Of a stretch of DNA of 64,000 bases, positions 23,001 to 33,474 are shown one piece after another. Below the pieces are notes generated by a model that did not search any database, was not told where the DNA came from, and saw only the letters and a list, made by a program, of their open reading frames with translations. The DNA is taken from NCBI RefSeq assembly GCF_030704535.1, contig NC_081810.1, positions 5,861,501 to 5,925,500 of the forward strand. The letters are read 5' to 3'. Position 1 is the stretch's first letter. Every line of letters begins with the position of its first letter. Source of the stretch: Vitis vinifera. Lineage: Eukaryota; Streptophyta; Magnoliopsida; Vitales; Vitaceae. Position numbers and translations under genes: made by a program.

Positions 23001-24451
23001 CATGGGTTTTGAGTGTGTTGCCGGAAGGGAGGAAGACAGTGGGGTGCAAGTGGATTTTCTCTATTAAATATAAAGCAGATGGGTCGATTGATCGATACAA
23101 GGCGAGGTTGGTAGCAAAGGGATATACATAGAAACATGGTATAGATTATCAGGAAACTTTCTCACTTGTAGCAAAACTAAAAACTGTTAGAGTTTTGTTA
23201 TCTCTTGCAGCAAACTTAGATTGGCCATTGCACCAACTTGACGTAAAAAATGCCTTCCTCCATGGTGATCTTGAAGATGAGATTTACATGGATATTCCAC
23301 CAGGCTACACTGCTACATCAGAGGCAAAGATCGCATGTACGTTACAACGAGCATTGTATGGACTAAAGCAATCACCTCGAGCATTGTTTGGCAGGTTGAG
23401 TTCGGCAATGAGGAAATATGGATTTCAACAAAGCAACTCTGACCACACTCTCTTCCTAAAACATCGATTGGGAAAAATAACAGCCCTCATAGTCTATGTA
23501 GACGACATGATAATTACAAGGGATGGTGTAGAAGAAATATCCAGGCTTCAAGATCAATTGTCAACTGAGTTTGAGATGAAGAACTTAGGAGGGCTTAAAT
23601 ATTTTTTGGGCATTGAAGTGGCAAGGTCAAGACAAGGCATATTTCTTTCCCAAAGGAAATATATACTAGACTTGCTGGCAGAAGTGGGATTACTAGAGTG
23701 TAAGCCTGCTGATATTCCAATTGTCCAAAATCATAAACTTGGAGAATATGTAGACCAGGTACCAGCGGACAAACAGAGATATCAACGGTTAGTGGGTAAA
23801 CTCATCTATTTATCTCATACTCGGCCAGACATTACTTATGCTGTGAGTGTAGTGAGTCAATTCATGCACCGGCCGAGTGAAGACCATATGGATGCTGTAA
23901 TGCGAATCCTTCGGTATTTGAAGTCCTCTCCTGGGAAAGGGCTTATGTTCTCAAAGAATGGTCATTTGAAGGTTGCTAGCTATACAGATGCGGACTGGGC
24001 AGGGAACATCACAGATAGGAAATCCACTGCTGGGTACTTTACTTTTGTGGGAGGCAACCTAGTTACATGGAGGAGCAAGAAACAGAAAGTAGTTGCCCTG
24101 TCTAGTGCTGAAGCTGAATTTCGGGGAATGGTCAAGGGAATATGTGAGCTCATTTGGCTGAAAAAGCTGCTAGCTGAGATCGGTGTTGCTCCTAGTTCCG
24201 AAATGAACTTGTTCTGTGATAACACAGCGGCCATTGCTATCTCCCACAATCCGGTTCAACATGATCGCACTAAGCACGTTGAGGTGGATCGGAACTTCAT
24301 CAAACAAAACCTTGAAGAAAAGATTATTCAGCTTCCATTTGTCAAATCAGAAGACCAGTTGGCTGATGTACTCACCAAAGTAGTGTCTGCAAGGAATTTC
24401 TACAACTCACTTGACAAGTTGGGCATAAAATATATCTATGCACCAACTTGA
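20042..24451 (+). pseudogene. gag-pol polyprotein of the copia element, five in-frame stops
   Basis: A single frame runs from ATG 20042 to TGA 24449-24451 with no frameshift. It is cut by TGA at 20399-20401 and TAG at 20837-20839, 21572-21574, 22127-22129 and 23129-23131. Gag covers about 20042-20900, with a zinc knuckle (CTHCGNTKHTRDTC) near 20927-20968. The protease motif DSGATDHM is near 21185. The integrase catalytic region has DVWGPS (about 21758), SDNGGEY (about 21945) and AERKNRH (about 22052). Reverse transcriptase has LDVKNAFLHGDL (about 23240) and YVDDMI (about 23494). RNase H has YTDADWAG (about 23980). Catalytic residues look present between the stops. Each stop is one transition (C to T or G to A) from a sense codon expected at that position. 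Confidence 0.95.
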
Positions 24452-24458
24452 GGGGGAG
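24450..24458 (+). other. Polypurine tract of the young copia element
   Basis: GAGGGGGAG lies directly before the 3' LTR and overlaps the stop codon of the pol frame. It is the expected plus-strand priming site. Confidence 0.9.
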
Positions 24459-24642
24459 TGTTGGCGTGAGCTGTCTAATGAGATAAGTATAGAAATATGT
24501 ATGTAAATCCCATACTTCAAGGGATGGCCTTATTTTTTGCCGCAAGATATGTATAGGCTAGAATAGATTCCTATGCTCTAAATCTATATAGTATTGTATT
24601 CAACACACAAGGAAAGAATGGAAAATAGACTACCTTTTGACA
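24459..24642 (+). repeat. 3' LTR (184 bp) of the copia element
   Basis: Same length and ends (TGTTGGCG...TTTTGACA) as the 5' LTR, with three substitutions. It is followed by the CCCCT target duplication at 24643-24647. Confidence 0.96.
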
Positions 24643-24849
24643 CCCCTTGCACTAGAAAGTAGATATTGACAACTCTCAACTTACCACAAATTGAGATAAG
24701 GGTTTTGGTGAATATGTTTGTTAGTTGATTCTTTGATAAAACACATAGAGTAGTGATTTTTTTTACTCCACTTTTGAGTGAATGGAGTGATAATCTACCT
24801 AGATATGTTTTATCCTTTCCTAACACACATTATTGATGTTAACATGTTT

Positions 24850-24908
24850 TAATATAAAAAAAGACATGTTTACCAATGATACACAATTGCAACTAAAAAT
24901 ACATTTTT

Positions 24909-24958
<50 letters not shown>

Positions 24959-25370
24959 GATAAATAATTGTCATGAAAACATTTCTTTTAATCGCGACAT
25001 AAACTTGCTCCTAAAAGCATAACTTTAATGATAATATGTTGTCATAACTAAAAGCTCACATTAATGACAATAAACAATTGTCATTAAATTTTATCATTTA
25101 GTAGCAACTTTGTACTGTTTGTGACAATTATAATTTAAAATAGTGGTAGTAAGTGTTATCATTAAAAACATACTTTAACCTACAAAAAAATTATGTTATG
25201 GTTAAAGCTGTAATAATTAGCAGCAATATTACTTAAAGCGATAACGTTGTAACCACTAAAATATTATCACTAACTCTATTTTAACGACAACTTTTAAGTT
25301 ATTAGATGCAATTTTAATTTGTGGGCAAAAACTTAATATCTTGTAATACACCTTATTTATTTCCTTTCTC
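24850..25370. repeat. AT-rich insertion with (TA)n and short inverted motifs inside the relic copia
   Basis: Between the end of the relic pol and its RT part lies unrelated sequence. It has a (TA)n run at 24912-24957, then several GACAA/TTGTC motifs, including TAATGACAA and TTGTCATTA flanking TAAACAA near 25070. The RNase H part of the relic is missing here. The repeated subterminal-type motifs suggest a non-autonomous DNA transposon (CACTA-like), but I see no clear ends. Confidence 0.35.
24912..24957. repeat. (TA)n microsatellite
   Basis: About 23 TA dinucleotides form an uninterrupted run inside the insertion in the relic copia. Confidence 0.95.
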
Positions 25371-26900
25371 TCATTCTCTCTTCTCAAATTACTCTTAAAG
25401 GTTGTCCACACAACCAAGCATACAAGTAGATATCATCAAGGCAAACGAACTTGGCTTCTAATCATGCCATTAGATACTATTGTGTTGTTGAATTTTTCAT
25501 ACCATGCATGAGGAGATGGTTTAAGTCCATAATAGCATTTCTTTAACTAATAAGCATACTCCCCTTTAAACTCAACCTAGTTGGCTTAACCATAAACACT
25601 ATTTCATTCAAGTCACCAGGAGAAAAGACATTTTTTTTTTATATCAAGTTAGCAAAAAGCCAATCTAGATTTGCTACTATAGATATAAAAACTAATAGAA
25701 AATTCAATTTAGCCATAGGAGAAAAAGACTTGGTACAATCAAGGCCATAATTCCAAGTGAATCTTTTAGCCATCAAATAAGACTCTAATCCATCAAATGT
25801 ACAATCAAGGTTGTGCACTATGGTAAAGATCCAAGGACAACTAGCAACTAGAGCATCCTTAGGCTTAGGAATAAGATATTGGGTATGATTTCATTGTAAA
25901 GCGTACATTTCCTATTCCATTGTTTTCCTCTAACCACAATAAGAAAGAGCTTTATGGTAAGACTTGCAAAAAGTAATATAAGAAGAGACATAGAGAAGGC
26001 TCCAAAAGAGAGCAACAAGTGATCATAAGAAATAAAATCATAAATAGGATACTTAATATTAGTGTGAATACCTCTGTGAATAGCAATAGGAAATCATAAA
26101 TATGATCTGGAGACACCAAAGAGATTAGTGGAGGTAATAAGGAATACTGAAAACTAAAGACTTAGAATAATAGATGAGATACTTAATATACCAAGTGCAC
26201 TCCATTACTTTCGGATGAGGATGTTGTTGTTGCTTGCAAACTAAAAACTTCTTGTAATGCATGACAAAATAGTTCTAGAACTACCTTAGAATAATAAGAT
26301 AATCCTTAAAAAAGTTTATATCAACACAACACATTGTTTTCACAAAATAAAATGGTAGAATTGATATCTTTTCTGATTTCAAGAATAGCTAAGAAATATG
26401 CATTTATGAGCTTGGGGATCAAGCTTGTCACTATTTAGGCTCAAATTATGTACAAAACAAATACTCCCAAAAACTTTTGAAGGAAGACAAAAAGTCTCAT
26501 GGTCACAAAATAACATCTAAAATGGGTAGACTTACCATGAAGAACTTGAGGAAGGCATTCTATTTAATAGAAAAGTCACTATAAGAACAATATCTCAAGC
26601 AAAGTTTTGAGAAGTTTTAATTTAGTATTAAATTGATTAATAATTTCAATATAAAAAGATTAAAGAACATCAAATGCTCAAGCTCTATCTTTGAGAACAA
26701 CAAACCAAGTCATACAAAAAAAATCATCTATAAATGAAAGATTGGTGGAGGAAAGTTAATCGAAATGATAATACCACTGGTTAGGGAAAAAAGTAGCATG
26801 GAAAGCTCAAGACTTGTTTATAGAACTCAGATTGATTTTGAATAACCATGGATCTTAGAAATCCTAAGATCACCATAAATTGAGTATCCTTGTTCGCTTT

Positions 26901-28640
26901 AAAGCTCTATTTCTAGAATCGGATTGTGAAACCCTGAGACACAAATCATTTGAGTTAAAAATAAAATATTGTTTAGTTTTCTCAAATTAGTTTTCCTATC
27001 TCAATTCAATTTGTCAAAATAAATACATTTTTTTGTTTCATCTTAGGTTCTCGATAAAGTAATCACAACATATTAGTACTCTCAAATTCTATAAGCTAGT
27101 CTTTGAGTATGATACTCAAAATAATTCAAGTTGTGGTAATTATTTCTCTAGTTTTTTTCTTGGTTATGGTCAACATGTACTTAGGCTACAAAATTTGGAA
27201 TTACAAAGAATCACAACTAATACAATCTTTATTTTATTTTTTCTATTCTTCTTTTCCTAGTTGTCAATTAAGAACTTGAACTTGAATACAAAGTTTGGCA
27301 AAGATTTAATGTCATATGAGCTTAATTTGGACGTTGAATTGATTTGGTTTGAGTATTGACTTGACTTAAACCTTATTGTGAATTGAGCTTTGGCTTAACT
27401 TTGACCTTAACTTGAATTAGGCTTTGACTTAACTTAGATCTTAATATGAGTTGGGTCTTTACATGGGCTTTAGCATAACTTGAGTATTATTGTGGATTGG
27501 GTCTTGACTTAAATAATGTCAACGAAGAGTTTGAACAACTTGATCTCATATTGAAGAGGTCTTTTTATAGATTTGGATATTGAAACTTGAAACCTTTGCA
27601 TATTTTAACAATTCAATGATGATTTGAAGAAAATGATTTGAAAAAGCTCTAATGATTTGAAAAGCTTCGAACTTCTAAAAAGTTCCTCTTTAACCTAAAC
27701 CTTTTGCATTGTCTTTTAAATTATGCTTCAAAAGCTTTGAAGTGTCCTATTTGAACAGTTTTTTAATCTCTTAAAACCATTATTTCTTAATTAAAGTTAA
27801 TATTTATGGAGTTTTGAAAAACTATATTTTTTTTAGTATTAATGCTTTGAAAAATTATTATTAATAATTAAAAATAATATTGAAAGGAATTTGAAAGATT
27901 AAATTTTGGTTAAAAGGGCACTATAACTAACCACTTTTGGTTAGTTATATAATTATTTTGTAATCTTCTTACAACAATTTCATAGTTAATCAATTAATCC
28001 TAAAAAATTAGTTTTTTTTTTTAAAATAACAAATCTAAATAATAATTCAAATATTTTAATAAAAAACATAAAATTTTGAAATAAAAACAAAATTAAGATA
28101 ATCATACTTTTATATAAGGAAATAAATGATGCCAATATAAGTTAAAAGGGCACTATTATGTTAATAATGACGACAAATGTAGTTTTAATTTCAACTTGAA
28201 ATTTCATTTACTTTATTTTCTTTAATTCACACTAAATATAATAAAGATGAAAACAATATATCCCTATCATAATTCATAAGTTATAATGTAAGATATTATA
28301 AGTAACTAAACATAACTTTCTTATACTCAATAAAAATATTAAATTGATAAGATTTTGTTTACAATGTTATTTTTCAAACTAGAAACTTTTATACATAAAA
28401 TAAAAAATAAAAAATAAAAAATATAGACTTACATTATATCTTTAAAAATTAATTAATTTTTTTTTAAAAATTTGAGACTAAAAGTTTTTCTAATACCTCA
28501 ATTTTTTTTGGTTTTTAAAAACTCTCACAATTTCAATATAAATCTCGAAGAGTTCTTATATTTTATATTAAAATTATTTCTATTTTTTATTTTTTTTTAA
28601 ATTGAAAATAAAAATATATCCAAAGGTTCCAAACAAACGC
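26901..28640. other. AT-rich intergenic sequence, degenerate short repeats, no gene
   Basis: Around 27280-27520 a loose repeat of about 35 bp built on TTGACTTAACTTGA/TTAACTTGAATTAGG recurs several times. It could be decayed gag or LTR sequence of the relic copia. The rest is poly-A/T-rich with no coding sequence. CCAAACAAACGCTAAAGG near 28630 resembles the end of a hAT-type MITE, but I found no partner end. Confidence 0.35.
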
Positions 28641-28699
28641 TAAAGGAGATATCCTCAACCCAAACATGACCCAAATTTGTGCCGTGGATTTAGGATTTG

Positions 28700-29185
28700 G
28701 GTTGGGCATGACTCAAGCAAAGTCATGTTTGCAGCCCTATGAAGGGCATGGTTGCAAAGTTGGTGTTAGCAAGGAAGAGGAAGGGAGAATTGAAAACACC
28801 AAACCAAAAAATCAATACCCTAGAGAAGAACCATGGATTTAGGCGAAAACATTGAATGTCTAATTCAAAGAGGTGGAGTGACAAAAAGAACAGCAACAAG
28901 AATTCAACCGCTCTGTATCTTCCAAAGAAGTTTACGCCACAAGCTATTTTAGCTGCAGTTGCTGGTCAATAAAAGTGAATTGCATTAGAAATACCCCCCT
29001 CCTGGAAACTACAGAACCACCAACAACAGAAAGAAGATTACATGGATTGTAGAAATAACGATTATAACAATTACTTGGTAAAAACATATGATGACATTCT
29101 CTGCAGATGTGCGGATGGATCATATGCACTGAATCGTATGCTTCAAGAAATCTTCTATCGTTTCCTGTATGTATATGAGAGTACA
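28700..29185 (-). other. Probable 3' UTR of the rhomboid gene
   Basis: This follows the stop codon at 29188-29186 on the minus strand and has no further open frame. The exact polyadenylation site is not determinable from sequence alone. Confidence 0.35.
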
Positions 29186-32100
29186 TCAATTGCAAAGCTG
29201 AGAACATAGCTGCTGAACCTGGGAAGTGTTGTCATCAGGCAATAAATAAATGTTGCTTCTCCCATTGCTCAGGCATGTCAAGTTCAGCTGGTTTCCGATT
29301 GTGGTGGACTGCAAAGCATTTTTGGGTACAAACTTAGTTAAACACACAGACTGAGATCTTTTGTTATGTTATCTGTGAGACCCAGCAGAAAAACTCATTT
29401 AAGCAGACTCAGATTGCAGTACAGGTATCAAAGAATTTTTCACTGGTGATCCCCTTTTGTCTCTCATTTTTCCATTATTTCAGGTTGCTTCATAAATAGA
29501 GAAGTTTATCCAGGAATGATTGGTGGAAAGTATGCAAGAGAAAAAGAAAAGAAACATCAGTTACCTCACAATAGACTTGTTGCGATTTACAGCTCCATTT
29601 AGAGGTTGGGACACAGCTTAAGTAATGGCACCAGGAGCATTGGTCATTCCCACTAACCCCTCGGAGGAGCATAACCATGCCAACAGTAAATCTGCAACAA
29701 GTACATAACTTTGGTTCAGAGAACTCGCTGATTAATGATGCCAGGTACATATGATCTCTTTTGTGTAGTAGACTCTTAATCTCCTTCAAAGGGAGACTCT
29801 AAATACAAAACAGCAAAGTTTAGCAAGCAAAGCACTGAAAAAAATAACCAGAGGAGATTCAGGTTTTAATGCAGTCATGTGAGCATGTTTTGACGCTTCA
29901 ACTTCAGGTTAGAATCCAGTCAATGGAAGGGAGTAGTTCGTGGAAGTTAAAAAATAAAATGTCTAAATATTGTTATACAAAGTGCAAAACCTGAACTTTT
30001 CAGCTTAAACTTGTTCATATTCCAGAGTTGGAATGGATTCACAAAAGTTAAAACCATGCATGAACATCTAAATAAAAAAAGAATTCACCTTTAAGAGGAA
30101 AAGCTACTTAAAAAATACATTGAATTGTCTAAATGAATTAAGACGAGTGTGCCATGGGATATTTTCTTTTGGAACTTGTATAAGGGTTCAAATAATATCA
30201 ATATAATAACCAAAAGACAAGAACTAACCCTGTAGTGAAGATCAAAATATCATTTAATCTAAGGTTCTCTCAAGGGAACTCATTATTTGAGTTCAAATAG
30301 CTTAAAAGGATTTCCAGGGACTTACCCAACTGTTAGAAGTATCAGAGACATAACCCACAGTACATACTGATACATCTTGTGTTTAGGTTTGACCGAAGGT
30401 GCAATATGTCCAGGAGAAGCATTTCTTTGGCTAACCCATCCAAACTGGGGGCGAATCAAAAACACAAATCCAAGAAGAAAGCCAGAAACAAATCCTCCAA
30501 TATGAGCAAAGTTGTCCACATGTGGGAGGATCCCCACTGCTAGATTGACTATGATGATGAGAATGAGAGTCAATAATGCTGCAAACTGAGCATTAAAAAA
30601 ATAACTGAAACTGTGAGATATAGGCCCCCATAAGTAGCTAACTCCAAAGAAATGAAATTTTCAAAAGGAACCTCAAGTCATTGAGAGCAGTTATTAAGTA
30701 CCTTATTTGCATATATTGTCCAATTTGTGATGAGTTCTGAAAGCATCCCTCCAAGTAAACCAAAGAGTGCACCAGAAGCACCAACAGAGATACTTGATTG
30801 GATAAAAAGTGATGACAACATACTCCCACCAAAACCAGATACCACATATAGCAACCCAATTCTCACTGTGGGACCAGACCAAAATAAATTAGAGTTTCAA
30901 AGGACAAAGGTGAGATTATTTCTTCCTTTTTAAGAAATTATACAGCTTTTCTGACAAGGTCAGAGACAATTTTTCCGATATTATGTATGCTTTTTAGTAG
31001 AGTTTTTTAGCTTATCAAGAAAAAAAATGTTGTCTTTAATACATTTCTGATTTCTTGAGGCAGAATTTGTTTGCTGGGTGATATCATGTCAAATCAGTTG
31101 TGGAAAGAGATAGGTATTGAATCTGAGTACACCTGATCTGACTAAGCCTAGTGTTTTGTGTCTCCAATTTGAACATCAAACAAGCAATATATATATATGT
31201 ATATATTTTGATAGGTATCAAACAAGCAAAATATAACTTCTTACCAACCCAATAAGATCAATATATTATTAAGATTTGAAATATGGATCCCTAAGATGCA
31301 TTTGTCTCTCTGTTAACGTCTTTGGCTTGTGTATTTCAACTTCTTTGAAATTATAACCATTAAATGATGTGTGTTATGCTGCTCATAGGAGGATTTTGAA
31401 AATTTGAGAGCTGATACATAATAAGATGAAGTTGGCAAAGTTTAGCACATACCAAACCCAAATTCTTGCTCTAGCCGAATTCCAATAAATACAAGACTCA
31501 ACATATTGGCAAGTACATGGAACACCCCAGCATGTAGCCATATACAAGAGATCAGACGCCAAACCTGATGTCTATGGACCACCTTAGACACTTCTAGAGC
31601 ACCCATCTTCTCTAGGCTGGACAAAAGCAGAGAATTGTAGGTTAGATATCATCCCTTCATGCAACTATTCTCACATCTTCGTAATAATTTAAACAGAAGA
31701 TTGCTCCATGTGACATTCCTACTATTAGTAGTAATCAAGATAAAAATTGCATGCTTCAGAATGTAGAAATAAGGTTCACATTGATTAGTGTTGTATGTAG
31801 AAAGGTTGTTGGAGATGGGGGACAATTTCTTGTTGCTTAGTTTAGTGGTGTAAGAGTTCTGGAGCTTTGAATTGGTGGTGCAAGCTGGGTGATGAACAGG
31901 CCTATTGAAGTGTTATTGTACAGCAAACCTGGAAGATTTCCAGTATGGGTAAGGCAGTAATGTGGGCTGCTTTATTCCAAGTGTTCAGAGCTATCAGGCC
32001 AACTGGCCTGCACCCCCTTCTTTTCTTGCATTTCTTAATGTAGTGCTCTACTTGTAAAACATTTTCACACAAGGTTCACATTCACTAGCTTAGTTGTAAC

Positions 32101-33134
32101 ACACATGCATAATCCTTCCATAAGACACCCCCATTCCCCGAATTGAGAAACTAAAAACACATCACTTCATGTACACATGTTGAATAATGTAAGAACTTAA
32201 AATAGTATTGAAGCATGTCTGTTGAGGCGCAGTAACAGGAAGAACAGTGGCATCACAGAGTGCTTTCCATGTTTGTCACTTGAGAATTGAAAGTCAACAA
32301 TAAGGGAGGAGCAAATAAAATGCTGGACGAAGTATTAAATCAACCATCTAGATTATACATAAATAAAGTTCTTCTTCTCTACATTTCTTCATTTAAATGT
32401 TGAATCAAACACAAATTACCACCCAAGGACCAAAATTCAACATTAGCCACACAAAACATCCCTCAAAAATTTTAGTTTGAAAAGCTGTTTCACATTGAGC
32501 TATCTTAAAAACGGTAATCACAATTCACAAAAACAATTTTTCCATCAGAATAATAAAATTCATTGTTCACACAACGACTTCCAATAGAACTCCCATAAAT
32601 CAAATAAATAATAGCCCGTTTGGTAGCTCCGAAACCTTAATGAAAAAGGTTGAAATTTTTTGGAACTTTATATTATGGATAAAATTGAAATGGGTGTTGC
32701 AAAATTCCCAATCCTTTTTCCTTTTCTTTCCTTTTCGTTTCCACCAATTTCCTGGCTACCAAACAGAGACAAGAGAAAACCAAAAAGAAAACTCACGTGG
32801 ACGAAGACGGGCCGAGTAGTGGATTCTCCTTGAGTGGCTGAAACGAAAACCTCCCCAAGAAATCAGCGACGCAAGAGACTGAGTTCTTGGGACAATTGTT
32901 AATGAACATAGTGATCAAGAACATGGCAATGTTGGCCACGACAAACGTCGGCACCATCCACGGAAACCACCTTTTGAACGGCCTGAACTCGCTAAACAAA
33001 TGCTGCTGCTGCCGCGGCGGTGCCGAGGCTGCCGGAATCCCCATCGGCGAGGGCACCGCAGGATGAACCACGTTGTCTTGCCGTCGAGGGTGAATTTTAA
33101 TCTCGATATTCGACGACGGTGGGTCCGACCCCAT
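29186..33134 (-). CDS. Rhomboid-like intramembrane serine protease
   Basis: Six exons: 33134-32797, 31616-31453, 30865-30702, 30585-30326, 29691-29565 and 29308-29186 (338+164+164+260+127+123 nt, 391 aa). All introns are GT-AG and phases close. Rhomboids cleave transmembrane substrates inside the membrane. Visible family marks are the WR pair (Trp132-Arg133), HxxxN (His146, Asn150), catalytic Ser198 in GASGALFG and His250 in NFAHIGGF, so the enzyme should be active. The cytosolic N-terminus is Pro/Gln-rich, followed by a membrane segment ([19 protein letters not shown]). The C-terminal luminal part is Cys-rich ([17 protein letters not shown]) and continues into a last exon with NQLNLTC. Similarity is to the Arabidopsis RBL1/RBL2 group, thought to act in Golgi or post-Golgi membranes. 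Confidence 0.95.
31617..32796 (-). other. First intron of the rhomboid gene (1.2 kb)
   Basis: Its ends are AC|GTGAGT and TGTCCAG|CC. It contains the MITE candidate listed next. Nothing else was recognised inside. Confidence 0.7.
32614..32766. mobile_element. Short MITE candidate (about 153 bp) next to rhomboid exon 1
   Basis: The left end is GCCCGTTTGGTAGCTCCGAAA. The right end read in reverse complement is CTCTGTTTGGTAGCCAGGAAA, so GTTTGGTAGC is a terminal inverted repeat. The interior is AT- and pyrimidine-rich without coding capacity. These ends resemble hAT-type MITEs of dicots. No clean target duplication could be identified. Confidence 0.5.
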
Positions 33135-33474
33135 CGTGACCGCTCAAATTCGGATCACGACTTCTACCTCAGAGCCTCCATTTTCCCGATCTGAATTCAG
33201 AAGATCGGGTTGTAGAGAGAGAAACAGAAAGGATTTTAGAGACAGAATTAGGGTTTTGAGGTTGGTTCAAACAACTGTGAATGTGCTGCCTCTTTCGCAT
33301 TCGCGACTCATTTTTTCTCCATTCGGTGTTTGGATTTGTGTTTGTTTTCCTGAGTTTAGTTTTTATTCTGTTTCTGATTTCACACGGATTCCCTGTACCC
33401 TTCTCTACATCAACTTCATTATTCTCTAATCTCATCTTTACGCTCCCACGCGATCTCGCCTCGCTTGAAAACAC

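Larger units (their letters stand above)
19653..24642 (+). mobile_element. Full-length Ty1/copia LTR retrotransposon, 4,990 bp
   Basis: Structure in order: 5' LTR (19653-19836), primer binding site (19837-19848), gag-pol frame (20042-24451), polypurine tract (24450-24458) and 3' LTR (24459-24642). It is bordered by a perfect CCCCT duplication. Pol order is protease, integrase, reverse transcriptase, RNase H, which defines copia. The two LTRs differ at 3 of 184 positions (1.6%), so the insertion is fairly recent, under about a million years at commonly used plant rates. The coding region has five in-frame stops, so this copy is probably not autonomous. The lineage may be Ale/Retrofit-like, from the short LTRs and gag style; that is uncertain. 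Confidence 0.97.
24643..26900 (-). pseudogene. Decayed antisense copia element (pol relic), host of the young insertion
   Basis: Translating the minus strand from right to left gives copia pol in order, with many stops and frameshifts. Integrase-like FIDDFFCMTWLF is near 26740. The integrase-to-RT region has PPKVFG-like SKVFGSICFVHN and SDKLDPQAHKC near 26400-26470. The RT start has MYALQ...PKPKDALVASCPWIF near 25850-25910 and SPMAKLN...VANLDWL near 25680-25730. RT has YYGLKPSPHAWYEKF near 25500. The end of pol has SKNQLTNIFTKTL near 24720-24760. After that comes GTGCAAGGGG, the first half of its polypurine tract. The other half and its 3' LTR are at and left of 19652. Its 5' LTR was not found. 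Confidence 0.8.

Noticed and set aside
29490-29789. Reading through the fifth rhomboid exon to a stop at 29490 as the true C-terminus
   Set aside because: A good donor (GAG|GTAACT) and a downstream exon at 29308-29186 extend the conserved Cys-containing tail in phase, so the spliced form is preferred. The read-through form could be an alternative.
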